Positions 10,211 through 23,286 of a DNA stretch of 64,000 bases are shown one piece after another. The notes below the pieces were generated by a model. It did no database searches. It was not told where the DNA came from and was given only the letters and a program-made list of their open reading frames with translations. The stretch spans positions 1,860,001 through 1,924,000 of the forward strand of contig CP114125.1 of assembly GCA_029959195.1 (NCBI GenBank), read 5' to 3'. Positions within the stretch are counted from its first letter, which is position 1, and each line of letters starts with the position of its first letter. The position numbers and the translations under genes were made by a program. The DNA is from Dictyophora rubrovolvata (lineage: Eukaryota; Basidiomycota; Agaricomycetes; Phallales; Phallaceae).

Positions 10211-13200
10211 TTACACGGCACCAAAACCTGTTGGACATGGGGCCGCGATTGGCGGGGATCCACTACGAAGATAGCAGATTTTCGCCTCCTGACAAATCGC
10301 CGAGGTGCACTTTGGATTAAAATAACATCTCAAGCGAAAGACAAGAACAGAGCTATTTGAATACACACATTTTTTGTGAGAATGGAATGGCGACCTTGGT
10401 TCAGCGTGAATATTTCAACAAGGCTCGAATTTTGCTCCATGCCTAAAGTTCGGTTAACGGTTAGACGGTCTCCCGACTTTGATCATAGTTACTCACTCTC
10501 TGTCACAAGGTGCCACCAAGTTGCATCTATACATAGTATGATCATGAGTCGTTCATTGTCTAATAACTTATAGTACTTACTTAGAGGTGCAGTATCTGGC
10601 CAGTCAAAACCCACACCGAAAGTTTCACGAGTGCTATATTCAAAGTGATAGCTTCAAGGTATTAGCGAATGAGTGTTTTCTGTAAGTGAAATAGTTAACT
10701 TACGATGCGCCAAATTCGCCTTGTTGATCTAATTCAGCAAAAGAGCTGATGTTGGAGAACCACGTATACGCTTCCATAACGCTATAATTTGTATGCATTA
10801 GCGAGGAACCCAAGGCTTGTAAAATAAGAAGTATCCTACTCGAAAGTTACTGGGTCAACTTCATACATACTGAAACCTGAATATGAAGCATTAAATCACA
10901 AAAAGGTCAACCAAGAGAGAATTCACTCGCCAGAATTTAATGCAGTCTTCGGGGTAATAGACGCTCCGACCCATGTAGTCGTTAAGGCCGTATCAGCATT
11001 CATAACAGTCGCATTGTTCCTGTTCCGTGAATCAAAAAAGTACCCGGAAGAGACGAACTTCCTCACACTTACGCGTAATAAATATACCGGACTTCATCAT
11101 GAATGTGGCCCATGAAGATATTCGCGATGACGTGAGGCGAAAAGCGGTCCACAATTTGATAAAACAAGTTAGGCGGGTTGGGAAGGGCGTTCGTTCCGTC
11201 CCATCCTTTTAAGAATTTGGGCAAGTTGTAGTGAAGATTAAGTGAGAATATATACCTGGCAAAACATGACCCAAAATCCAAACCCGTTGACCTGCGTCTT
11301 CCGCTGCCTGTAGCTCGTCAGTGAGAAACCTAAGCATGCCGCTATTATCGGGATTTGACATCTAGTTATTATAGTATAAATTGAAGGAGAATGAACGGAT
11401 AAAATTGAGTTTACGTTAATGAAACTAAGCAATAAGTAGAAAAAGTTATCAATGAATAAGGGGATATGGTAATAATACACTAAACCTACTTGAACCAGCT
11501 AAAAATGAAAGTTATTGACTAATCTATTGTCTTTAAAACAGAACGACTCACTTATCCTTATACCAGAAGTCGGTATTGAGGCTTCATTACACAAAACGAT
11601 CAGTGATTGTAGTGGAGCACAGATGCTTATACTACGTACGTTATGATTTTAACACCAAAAGGAGTAACTGTGGAGTACGCAGAATATCTAGGAATAAAAT
11701 AATTTAAATCAGTAAAACATTGATCATCCTGGAATCATGAAGGCTTGAGATGCTTACGTCGCTCTAGATACAGCTGCAACTTGGCTTGATATCCATCCTT
11801 CTGCTTCCCATAAACTATTTTAAAGTTTCAATCTACTCCTTACGCCAATAAACGATAGACGTACTCTGCAAGATGAGAATAGTCCCACTCAAATTGGTTG
11901 GCAAGCTGTTCAGGCTGAATGCTATGGGGTGCATCGAATGCTTGTGGCCAAGTGTCGTGGTTTCCCTGAACAGAGTCTTTCAATCAACGGACACCACCAA
12001 TACACTACGGATCAATCGATTACCAAAGCAGCATATACGGGACCACCTCCTAGATACTCCTTGTATAACTGATAAGTTGCACTTTCGGCATACTCGATAT
12101 AGGCTCGGCTCAGTTGGTTGTCGTTATCATGTGAAACTAAGTCACCAGTGAAAACGGTGAAGGATACGGGTTTTTCGGCTACCGAACAAGATTTACATAT
12201 CATGATCAATAATTTTGCTTTGATAGATGGAAATAAATCATAGGAAAGGAACTTGCCATTACTGTCTTCTGGATTGACACCCGTGAGAGGTCCGATAGCA
12301 TGCATGACAGCGTTTGCGAGCAGCCACGGAGTGTCGCAGGAGTATGCTCCAAATCTGGGGGCCGGGAGTAGCAGCTGACCAGGCGGTACCTGGTTTCTGA
12401 AAATAAATAATGAGTAATCTCATTTTTAGACCAGTATATTTCACGAACGTGAATGTTCCTGGGCGGCAGCAGAGGGATTGGTCGCAATCTGCTTCTGTCC
12501 CAATAGTATATCCTGTATTCCCAGAGTTTATCGTAATCAATCTTCAGATATATACGATAAATCATACATACGGGGATCAATGTGACTGTGAAAAAAATGA
12601 GAATGCATCAGCACACTGTCATCAAGCGCGAGAATTCATATTCGCCTGGATCAAAACACTCACAAATCGCTCAGATGAATCACACGGATTGCTTTCTTTC
12701 CACTTGGCGGGGGAGCTACCACGTTGGCAGGTTTCGGCTTCGCGAACCATGTCTGTAGAAGTTCTGTCAAATCGGTCGGCGGAGGTTGTGGGCAACTTTT
12801 ACGAAGAGGAATGACGTCTCGGTTGCACATAAACTACGGCGGGCAGAGTTACAAAGAAGAAAAGACAACAAAAACCGGGAGAGGGAGAAACGTACTTGAC
12901 CATCAAGACCTGTTACATCTGCGTTAGCTAACACTTGCGTGGCCATACCCCCATCGGAATTGACGCTGAACTCCTGCTCGCAGCTTCCGAAGGCTATCAC
13001 AACGATAAATCAGTTGCGAGTTGTTCAACACAAAGCCTCTTTTACCGTCAAAGTTGGTATGATTGCAAATCTGGATAAGCAATGGCGGTACTTCCCAAGG
13101 AGCAGTCAAGGCAAGTTGTTTTGCCACTGATAGACTGGCAATGCATTGACTACAGGTCGAAGTGAAAGCACCGGAGACATCGCTTAAAATTTGAGTGATC

Positions 13201-13718
13201 TGAGTGAAAACTTGATTCCTTAGCGCAATTGAACCAGGTGTTGATAGATTAGCTTTTGGCGATACGACAGGGTCAGAGTTGGTCAGAAGGGATGGAGGTA
13301 GGACATCGGGATCATCGAAGTTGGCGGTTGGAATGGTATCAGGGTTAGTCAAATCGATAGGGAATACGGTGTGACCCTAAGCGAAAAGGTTAAGACGCGA
13401 ATGCCAGTATATTTGAAACTTTTAACGCACAACAGGGTCAGTGATTTTAGGTTGAGGTTCTACTGATGTTTGGGTAGGACCAAAACCTGGAAAAAAATCC
13501 TTCAAAAAATCTGTCGAGAACAATACACCCGCTGTGAAATCTGCGGGAACGTTCAAAGATGCTGGTGGAGTAGCAAAAAATACGGATGTGGACGTAGGGA
13601 TTGAGACTGTCTGTATTGTCGAATCAGACGCTGAAGCAGCGTGGACGCCTAGAACCACAAGGTAAAATAGGTTCGCGAATGGTTCAGTGAACTGAAAAGG
13701 TTTGTTCTTCACCCACAT
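10211..13718 (-). CDS. Acid sphingomyelinase-like phosphodiesterase, copy 1
   Basis: Secreted metallophosphoesterase of the acid sphingomyelinase family, predicted to hydrolyse sphingomyelin-like or other phosphodiesters outside the cell or in the vacuole. I start at 13718 (MWVKNKPF), which aligns with copy 2; an in-frame ATG at 13763 is less likely. Order: signal/anchor helix, Ser/Thr-rich linker, a saposin-B-like domain (STCSQCIASLSVAKQLAL..W..PPLLIQIC), a Cys linker (FGSCEQEF, FMCNRD), then the calcineurin-like domain. That domain shows metal motifs VIHLSDFHIDPRY, TGDLVSHD, GNHDTWP and 'NIFMGHIHDE'. C-terminus: 'FEYSTRETFGVGFDWP', 'DATWWHLVTESK', then CTSAICQEAKICYLRSGSPP to FGAV-stop (10211). 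About a dozen or more introns. Metal ligands look intact. Copy 2 lies at 46432-49866. Confidence 0.88.
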
Positions 13719-15475
13719 CGCACAACTTGAACTCAGGCGAGAAATCTCGACTTCAGTGTGCATTTTCAGTGCTATAGCTTATTCGATTATATTCGAAAGT
13801 CAACATTCAAACTTTAATTCATGCACGTTCGAACATGGAATATGAATATGGGTGGGTTTTTACTCCACCCAGTCATGTGCATGGGCTATAGGGAAAATTA
13901 CGGCATATAACTTGAATAGTCTGGATAGCATTTGGGAATAAAAATCTAGGCTCCTCACAAGGAAACGTATGGCCACAGTGGGAACAAAAACAACCAAAAT
14001 AGAGCAACCGCGTAGAATTCGAATACGAGAAGAATTAAGACGCCACATGCGCAAGAAGTCAGGGGGATTGGTAGACCAGACAATTATCCAGAAGGCAGAC
14101 ATGATGATGAATCAACTTTCCTGTTACAGAAAAGAACGAACGACTGTACCTTACCATCGGAAGGTCAAAAGGTACTGCAGAACTCGTGGTGAACAAATAA
14201 TGGCACTAAAGTATTAAGATAAGCGAATAAGTGATTGCCCGTGATTTACAAGCATACGGGGGAGCCAACCTGAGAACAAGTGGAGAGAAGCGACTCATCT
14301 CCAAGTGGATGGATTCCCAGACAATGAAGGGTGCAAGAGCTGCAGCTGCGAACATCTAATTGGAACAATCGCGGCATACAAGGGAATAGAATTAACCCAA
14401 ACATCTTATAATTAGGGAAGCAATTTCACACCATTTATGAGCATCCTGACGAAAAGTTTTGCGCATCTCATTCCACACATAGAATTATGCAGTTCTGGCT
14501 GCTATGTATAGTCTCCGCAGGCCGCGGTTTCTACTCGCCCTCGAATTGCACGGCTTCATTCGAGCTGCTCAAGTTCTTGATATCTTCCCAGACTTTTACG
14601 TGATATCTTTGAGGTCTTGCTGTCGGTCGGCAGAGTATCTAGGGACATCATGTCTTTTGGACGGAAGAGTCAAGTATTGAGAACATCAAACTGTTTTATC
14701 CACATGTAATTTGATGAGCCGATAACTTAAGCAAGACGGGAAAGAAAATGCTATGATGACCGTGACTTAGCCACGGGTAACCAAAGTACTTCCCTGATGT
14801 TGTGACGACCAAAGAGCAGTAATGTAGATATTATAGCGAAAAAAAGTCTTGAACACGAACAACGACGCGTCTTATGGTCCCTTGTGGATCGCTGTGGCTT
14901 GATAAAAATCTGCTCGGCAACGACGGCAGGTTGACCGTTGAGCTTGAAAATGTTTTGTAGCTAGGACTGACTTTGGTGAATCTTCCGGTACCTTTGGCGC
15001 TCTTTTTTTACAGAATTTTTTTTCCTATTGCCACCTCTGCCGTCAGTCTTACGGATCTTCATCAAACCACGTATCAAGTGCATGGACTTAAGCTTAGAAG
15101 TTAGGTTGTGGGACTAGACTCACCTTTTCGAGCATGGCCGTGGCATACTAATAGGCTTTCCAAGGCAAAAGGTACGCCTCTAGTCTCGTTGTGCCGTATT
15201 AAAACTTTGACGCTTTTCGTGTTGAATAAATATGTAAAAACAATGCCTTCTATAGAGTGCCTATCAGTGCCCACAGTTTACGAAATAATCGTGTACACTA
15301 AGGTACTATTTCAGACCTTGACCCGGGCTTCTGTCGAATGCGAACGTTGGGTTCTTGCCAGTACATTATTCTTGACATGGGAACTCTCCTCACCGCAGCA
15401 GCGACTGACGATTTGACAAGCGGTATATATTCTCCCTATCCTAATTCACCAGCTACTCGAACTTACCCTTTCAAT
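13719..15475. other. Intergenic; holds promoter of sphingomyelinase copy 1
   Basis: Divergent region of 1.75 kb. Its first 200 bases share three short motifs with the region upstream of copy 2 (listed separately). Frames at 13860-14102 minus and 13969-14217 plus lie antiparallel and have no family signal. Nothing recognised in 14250-15475. Confidence 0.5.
13800..13904 (-). promoter_or_regulatory. Motifs shared with sphingomyelinase copy 2 promoter
   Basis: TCAACATTCAA at 13800-13810, ATGCACGTTCGA at 13821-13832 and AAATTACGGCA at 13894-13904. The same three words occur in the same order upstream of copy 2, at 49959-49969, 49988-49999 and 50059-50069. Surrounding DNA is only patchily alike. 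They could be regulatory sites or simply leftovers of the duplication. Confidence 0.5.
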
Positions 15476-16270
15476 ATGGTATTCCTGGTTGTCGCATTTC
15501 TTTATCTCTCTCTATCATTTGCAGAGGCATGTCTGCAAAACGTCATATCAGATCCTCAACTAGCTATCAACTCCATTCCCTTCAGCACACGTGCCCATTG
15601 GATTAGGCAAGCAAATGCAGCCTTACCTTCACCTTGCCCCACTAGTGCATTCGGCACTGTCATTGTGAACCATACGGTCCCAGGATTGGGCGAATTGGTT
15701 TGCACCGGAGCTAATGCTGCCAGCCAAAAAGGCGATCCTACACTTCACGGTACACGTTTACCACTAAATTCCCCATCTTTTTTTTAATGGTTATTCGCAC
15801 TCTCTAGGAGAGATTGTCGCAATACAGAATTGCAGCGCCATATTGACCGATCTCTCTGGACCCTTCAAGCTAACACCAGACCAAGCTCGCGATGCATTTG
15901 CCCAATTAAGTCTATATACTAATGGTGAAAGTTGTCCAATGGTGCGTTGTGTTTTCAGTATATTCATATATTTTGTAATAATTCTATACTTGGACATTCG
16001 CAGTGTGCCTCCGCGATTCGCTGGGCAGGTTTCAGGGAATATATCTACGGAACCAGTATCGACTTCCTTATACAGCAAGGCTGGGATCAGATTCGTATCC
16101 CTTCCATTGAAGTTATCAGAAAATCGTTTGATCTACCGCAGCCGGTAAGGTTGATGGGACAGGTTCTAACGAACGAAACAGATCCCTTCTTCGTCTGGCA
16201 GTTTAATCCCGACGCTCCGTGTCCAAAGGGATGTCAAAGATCCGCTGGTGGAAGCACATGTACACCTTGA
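15476..16270 (+). CDS. Secreted cytidine/dCMP deaminase-fold zinc hydrolase
   Basis: Three exons from MVFLVVAFLYLSLSFAEA, a clear signal peptide, to GGSTCTP-stop (16268-16270). The zinc deaminase motifs are both present across splice joins: HGEIVAI (zinc His plus catalytic Glu) at the first junction and CPMCASAIRWAG (two zinc Cys) at the second. Between them lies 'LTDLSGPFKLTPDQARDAF', helical. The spacing fits the CMP/dCMP-type (guanine deaminase/TadA-like) branch. The tail has extra cysteines and an Asn-glycosylation site (LTNETDPF). It would deaminate a purine or pyrimidine base or nucleoside outside the cell or in the secretory path. ATG 15476 is chosen because it starts the signal peptide. 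Introns at about 15751-15808 and 15943-16004. The substrate cannot be told from sequence. Confidence 0.88.
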
Positions 16271-16476
16271 TGAAATATACATTGGCAATTTGGTGCAGAG
16301 ACATAGCAACATTCACGTTTTGAGAACGACCCAATCTATGATATAGTGTTTTGAGCGAAGAAAGATTAATTACAGCAATTGACTAATAAAATGAACTTAT
16401 ATTCTACACGTTACATGGAAGTTGGAGTGTTACATAAGTTTTTTTTTGAAACTTCGCCTCTACAGTGACACTCAAA

Positions 16477-18482
16477 CTAATCCTTTTGCTTTTGTGTGCC
16501 AATTGTTCTCGTAAGCTCGTTATATCGTTTAAGTAAATGAACCATCTCCCTGTTGGTCAAAAAATTATGGTAGACTAATGTCTGACAAAGAACATCAAAA
16601 CTTAACCGCAAAGCATAAATAAATAAAGACTTACCAGTAGAAAAGCTCGCCAGGATGCCCAACCAGCCGCTTTATAGATCATAGTCCAACATTGATTCAG
16701 GAATGACTCAACCCCGGCTTGATAGTCCGAGATAAACGTAGGACTGCGAAAGGAATACCAAGGCTCAATTTTCCATACTGAACAGGCTACAAAATCCGAA
16801 CACACCGATTGAACACAATCCACCTCCCCCAAAGCGCACACATCACTTTGTCCTCGTCCAGAACGTCAGTTAATTCAAACGTCTCCTCTTCCTTATCCAG
16901 AATAAACCAAGACAAAGGGCCAAAAACGTCCAATGATAATGACGCAAGATGATCATATAGATGCGGACCATCAGGTCGGTAAGACACTGTCTTATTTGGC
17001 CCTGTTAAAGTTACGGGCTCAGCAGGGCCATGATAAGCTGGAATATTGAACGCGCGGAATAATCTGCTCGGCTGAGAGCTTAAGGACGGAGCTACAGGTT
17101 TTGTTTTTAATGTCAATAAACCGAAGCGACGAACAATTATCCTCACTCATCGTCTCATTCGATAACGTTAGCTTCTCATTCTTGGTTCTATTCTCAACAT
17201 CCACGTCAGATGGATGGGTAGGCGAACGTGTTGGACTAGTCGCGTCCTCAGATTGCTCGGTACTTAATGCTTGCATTCCTGTTTCAAGATTAGGTTCAGA
17301 TCTGAAAATGTAACTTTGAGTGAGCTGGTTTCTTTTTTTCTCGAAAATAACTCACCTGGCATCTTCATCGAAATAAATTATGACCTTGGGCTGCATGTCA
17401 TCTGCAGATCGCACTACCTTGAACTCAATTTCTGGATGATTCCATGATAGATGCTTGGCGAGTGTCGACCAATTGGGGAAAATGCCCATCAGAGAACAAA
17501 GAGGACATTCGCGTACAAAATGAGGCGATTGGAAAGCATACTGGGCGCCTCGAGGATTCGTATATCGATATAAAACAAAAACGGTTTCCTTCTCTTCTCC
17601 ATAGCTGACTGAGACATGGTTAGAGGGCCACACTTCACCCATTTCTTTACAGCGAATACGGAAAGACTTCTTCAAGTTTTTCAAGAGAAAGGGAAGTTTC
17701 CGATTATGCTGGAGAAGAAGACATCCTGCTAAAAGGTTTTCATAAGCTTTGACTAATGGAGCTGGAGGGCTTTCAGAGACATTGGCTGAGGCCGATAATC
17801 GTATGTTTTTCAATAAAACCAAAAAAAAAGGAAGAATGACAGACCTGGGACCACGTAGGTTTTGGGACAAGAAGATTTTGGAGGAGAACCAGACGGGGAC
17901 GATGGCGATGCGGACGATGTTGACGTAGTGTAGTCTCTACTTTCCGGACTCTCGCTGCCTGAAAATTGTTCTGATCTCCGATATCCGCTTTTAGATGCAG
18001 ATTGTGTCGCGAGTACCCTTCTACTGACTACTGAGTCAACAGCAACTTCAGCACTACGGTGTCTCATCGTTTTACGAGCGATATTTATTTGAGGACTTGA
18101 GAAAGAGAGATCCTGAATTGTTACATTTGAGGCCGAAATCCTAGGCGTGATAGTCTGGCCCTGGTATGAAACCTGGCTTCGTGAAAAAACCGCAGAAGTT
18201 GTCGAGGCTTCGGCTGCCTTGTGTATTGATTTTCCAACTATGTGTGGTGGTTGTAAGCGCTTTGGACGGACTCATGGACTTGTCCTCGAGTCTTTTACCT
18301 CCAGATCCACGAGGCCTATTTCTGAATGCTGGGATGGTAGATGCTTCGAAAGTCTAGAAAGATTGAACAAGAGTATTATGTAGTATCCCACAACGTAATA
18401 ACCACAGGAGACATGCAGAGAACGTCGAATCTTCTACTTTCACGTCGGTTTCTATAGCTTCTTCATCGTGCATTTGGTACAT
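16477..18482 (-). CDS. SUZ12-like protein with C2H2 finger and VEFS-box
   Basis: Probable SUZ12-type subunit of Polycomb repressive complex 2, which supports H3K27 methylation in the nucleus. Minus-strand exons give an N-terminal Ser-rich part (FFTKPGFRPQIPQINIARK, MRHRSAEVAVDSVVSRR), then 'LQHNRKLPFLLKNLKKSF', FVLYRYTNPRGAQYAFQSPH and a zinc finger starting CPLCSLMGIFPNW and closing with HLSWNHPEIEF (C-x2-C-x14-H-x4-H). A long acidic/Ser linker follows. The C-terminal VEFS-like helix bundle reads DEDKVMCALWGRWIVFNR, PTFISDYQAGVESFLNQC, 'LYHNFLTNREMVHLLKRY' (seen as LVYHNFLTNREMVHLLKRY) and ends IGTQKQKD-stop at 16477. Finger-then-VEFS order is that of SUZ12/EMF2/VRN2. The start is uncertain: ATG 18482 (MYQMHDEEA) is the best in frame. 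Divergent from the EBP gene, 440 bases away. Confidence 0.68.
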
Positions 18483-18921
18483 CTGCTTATACCAATGAAC
18501 ATTTAAAAGAATCAGATAATTTACTCTTATAAACTTACTTGGATAGTTTTGATAAATCTGGGAAGTAATGAAAACAACCGTCAACCGCGTAGCGCAGCGA
18601 GAGTTGGAAATTAGCGCTCACTAAGTCCACCGTGTTACATGTTACATGATACTTTAATAAAAACACTTTTCTCTGAAAAAAATATAAGTATATGAATTAA
18701 TCAATCTCTGAATCACTCATGTCAACTTTGTAGGTTGAATTAGGCTGAATTCCAACCATTTTAATGAGAACTATGCAAGTCTTGTGCAAGTCCAAAGACT
18801 CCAAACACGCCGGCGGTTAGTGAAAAGATTCCCACACAGCCCCGGCCAGTCCGACAGCTCTTTTGCCCTTGAACGTTTGAACAATTATATCTAGAACCAG
18901 TCCGCTCTACGCTGTTGAACA
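18483..18921. other. Divergent promoter region (SUZ12-like / EBP-like)
   Basis: About 440 bases between divergent starts. It holds a partly repeated word, GTTACATGTTACATG near 18632-18647, whose reverse complement recurs near 36396-36411. Nothing else recognised. Confidence 0.45.
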
Positions 18922-19918
<997 letters not shown>

Positions 19919-21694
19919 ATTTAACACAAAAGATACAGACGATTTGGGACTCTCTGAGATACCTTTCACATCAACCCTATCTATTATAGCTTTTCCTCGC
20001 TACGTCGTACTGGGCCGTATTCATTCCGCTGTCAACTCTCTCTCCAGATTTTCGAAAATATAGCCGTGGTTGTCTTTATGACTTGATTGTCCAAATGTCA
20101 AAGTATCAAATAATGGGTAACGGAGCCTAAGACCTCAATATCCAATATTCTGGCCGATTGAAAGAAAGTTGACGTGAACATGCCGCATGTCTGCTGCAAT
20201 GAATTTTTTCTTTACAACATTATCACCCCTTTTATTAGAACTTTTCTCTCAGCTAAATGTCTTAAGAAAAATATCTCTATTTGACTTGCTATTCATGGTT
20301 TTTACTATATAGAGAGACCATTTACTACCTATCTATTCCCTACTCCCAGACACACTGGCATTTGGTTCCCCTCTTTCTCCGCGTACTCCTGCACGGCACG
20401 CATCAACTTTGTGGACTATTATATGGTGCCTTGATGAGACGAGGAGCTGGCCACTATTAAAGGCCTCAGGAGAGGCTATGCTTTCTCCGTGGGCTATGTT
20501 GTGGAGAGCTAATTCCCGGTACCAACTACTTTGGCTTGACTTTGACACCACATATGTAAGTAGCGTCAGGCCACCCATGGCTCATTCTAAAACCATCTAG
20601 AATGGCAACAGCAAATGAAAACATAAACCCCCTGCGAATTTCTAGTGTTGTTGTGAATGGTTACGGCAGAGCAAGGGTCAGCTGAGCTTTTAAAATCTCG
20701 ACGGTGGGGGCATATGGCATACTAAGCCCTGTTTCAATTTGCGAGTTTTACAAAGTACATAGCTCGAAATAACCCTGTTGAGATACCGGACAACGCGATC
20801 ATACACATCCCCGTAGGGTAAGTGGGCCTGGAATATGTGCTTATTTCGGAAGCTTTATACACATTCTTGTTTTTTCACATAGCCACGTATCATGTGACCA
20901 TATTCGAAATTGAATTACATTCTCAACTGAGCTTCAATATCACTTCTTATCAGTCTCGAACTCTCAATTAATCCAATATACGTATATAGTTCATAATCAT
21001 ATGCACACGAACCCTGGGCTTCACGAAACAAAAAGAAGGAAGCGCGCGAAATCCGCACAACTTCTGACCCGGACATCTCGGTTTTAGGCGCTGCAGGGTC
21101 CTCTTTCCTCTAATTCGTCGGTCATTTGCAGGAACGAGCTGTCAGCTGGTTGAAAAAAAACAATAACATCCAATGTTGCGGTAAACCGCTGAGGAACTGC
21201 TATTATCCCTGGACAATGATCGGTCGGCCAAAAAGACATCACAAACTCTATTGCCACATACAACATACAAGCCACAGAATCTTCTAGCATCTATGAATTG
21301 GGGAATATCGATGTCATCTTGTTTTTAGTTCAATCCAATGATTTTCTTCCAATTGATAGAAGGCAGACCTTATTGAATGAACGATCAAAAAAAAGGATAC
21401 CGAAGATACCGAGAGCGAGTCCGGATGCGTAAAATCCGACTCGGATTTTAACTTTGACATTGTGGGTACCAATATCGCAAAATGAAATTAATCGACAGAC
21501 TGATCTCCGATCTTACTCATCCCTAACCTACCCCAGCTTGTCGATTTCGACTAGAAATCTGATGGTTGTCTCACGAAGACAAGGGAGAGTATATAAGGAA
21601 CATCTATGGGCCCAACGGAGCTCCTTCCCTTCCTCTTCACCCTACCGCAGGTCCTCTTTCCCCTCTCAAATTTCGTCTCTAACGAATCACGAAC
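19919..21694. other. Intergenic, nothing recognised
   Basis: About 1.8 kb between two plus-strand genes. Short frames at 20333-20578 minus and 20409-20600 plus are antiparallel and match no family. A CT-rich stretch at 21600-21680 sits just upstream of the transporter start. Confidence 0.45.
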
Positions 21695-23286
21695 ATGCCG
21701 ACGTCCACCTATTCACCTTTTCTTACTCCCCCCGAAGTCGCGCGTTATTTTTTAGAGGCCGGTCTCGTGAAGCACAAGTCGCGACTCGAGGTGATATTCT
21801 TCAAGGCTGTAAGCCCTTTTCTCTCTTTCCATTTTTATGGTGTTCTAAACTGAGTTACCTCCGCCCGAGCCAGTTCATTGCCGGGATCTTCCTGTCTTTT
21901 GGAGGTCTTCTATCCGAGGTTGTCGGTGGTGGCTCCGCAGGGCTAACTGCTAGCAATCCGGGTCTCGTTAAACTTCTCTCAGGCTTCGTTTTCCCAGTGG
22001 GACTCGTAATGTTCGTATTTTTTTATCTTATCTTTCTTGATGTCGTTTTTCACCTCAAACCGCAGGATTGTTTTGAATGGTCAAGAACTCCTCACAAGTA
22101 ACATGTTAATTTTTCCCATGTGTGTTATAAAGCGCGTCGTTCCTTGGTGGAGCCTGATTGTAAATTGGTTCGTCGGTAAGTATAAACAACTTTGATCCAC
22201 GCCAATAATCAGATCGGTCTGACCCTGTCTGGTCACAAGTCTTCTTTGGAAATCTGGTTGGATCTCTATTCTTCGCCGCCATCCTCGTTAAATGTACGTA
22301 TAGATATTCACATCACGCCTTTCGAAATGTCAAAATTGAAATCAACTTGTTTGTAGATTCGGGTATCGTCTCCGAAGATCCATATGCTTCGTTTATTCGG
22401 AATGCGGCCGTGTGAGTCGTCGCGCTTACAGCCTTTTTTGTTGCATCAATCATTTTGGTGAAAATTTATTCTGTTTTGCGCAGCACAAAAGCCGTCACTC
22501 CGCAATGGCACCAAATTTTCCTGCGGGGTATAGGTTGCAATATACTAGTTTCGATTGCCGTATGGGTACGTCAACACACATCTGTCTATTGGTTAATGTG
22601 CCTTAAAGATGTTCAACAGCAAGCCGCAGCCGCGCGTGATGTGATTTCTAAGGTTGGTATTTTCACTTCAAATCTGCCTTACTAAACGTTGGAAAAAAAT
22701 TCACATCTCTTATCACCGTAGGTCTATGTCATCTGGTTTCCAATTTGGTTATTCGTCGCATGTTCCTACGACCACGGTGTGTATTCTCAAGACTTCTTCT
22801 GTGCGATGGACTGTCTTCACTGATATTTACTTTTCAGTTGTCGGTCAGTATATTTTTATTCTCGCAAGCGTCAATGGTTTGGTTCATTATTCACATTTAT
22901 AATCATGTAGCAAACATGTATTCACTACCCCTCGGAATTTTGCTTCACTCTGAGGTAAGAAAACCCCGGACTCGTCGTCGTCGCGATGCTTATATTGCCC
23001 TATAGTTGACAACTGCCGAATACATTAAAAAGTATATACTGAATAACTGTGCTTTTTGCTCTCACTAACGCATTTCCCCAGGTCATTGTTCGCAGCTTTC
23101 TTCGGTAACATAGTTGGGGCACTGATAATAGGCCTGCCGTTTACCTACTTCTACCTATCCGACTACCACCACGAAGAAGGAATAAATCAATTGGAAGAAG
23201 GTTCGGGATAGAGACTCCTTTAAATAACGTTTTTTTAACCCTTCTTCTCAGGAAAAGGAAGTGGTAGCCTTTCGGAAGACAGATGA
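21695..23286 (+). CDS. Formate/nitrite transporter (FNT family)
   Basis: Plasma-membrane channel-like transporter for small monovalent anions (formate, nitrite, lactate, acetate). Starts MPTSTYSPFLTPPEVARYFL (ATG 21695), then 'FIAGIFLSFGGLLSEVVGGG', SNPGLVKLLSGFVFPVGLVM with the FNT signature (NPGl.Kll.g.vFPvGL), IVLNGQELLTSNMLIF, VPWWSLIVNWFVVFFGNLVG, 'GIGCNILVSIAVW' and WFPIWLFVACSYDH. That exon joins at the DH step to ANMYSLPLGILLHSE; this central DH..NMY segment carries the pore histidine. The last helix is FFGNIVGALIIGLPFTYFYL, with the second-half FGNivG signature. Tail EEGKGSGSLSEDR-stop (23284-23286). About nine exons, all joins in frame. Length about 330 residues, normal for fungal FNTs. 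Convergent with the PH-domain gene. Confidence 0.9.

Noticed and set aside
12939-13130. Plus-strand frame inside sphingomyelinase copy 1
   Set aside because: Antisense shadow of the saposin and Cys-linker exons, which carry conserved motifs on the minus strand.
18600-18640. tRNA-like A-box (GTAGCGCAGCG)
   Set aside because: No B-box GGTTCRANNC at the right distance and no cloverleaf pairing visible.
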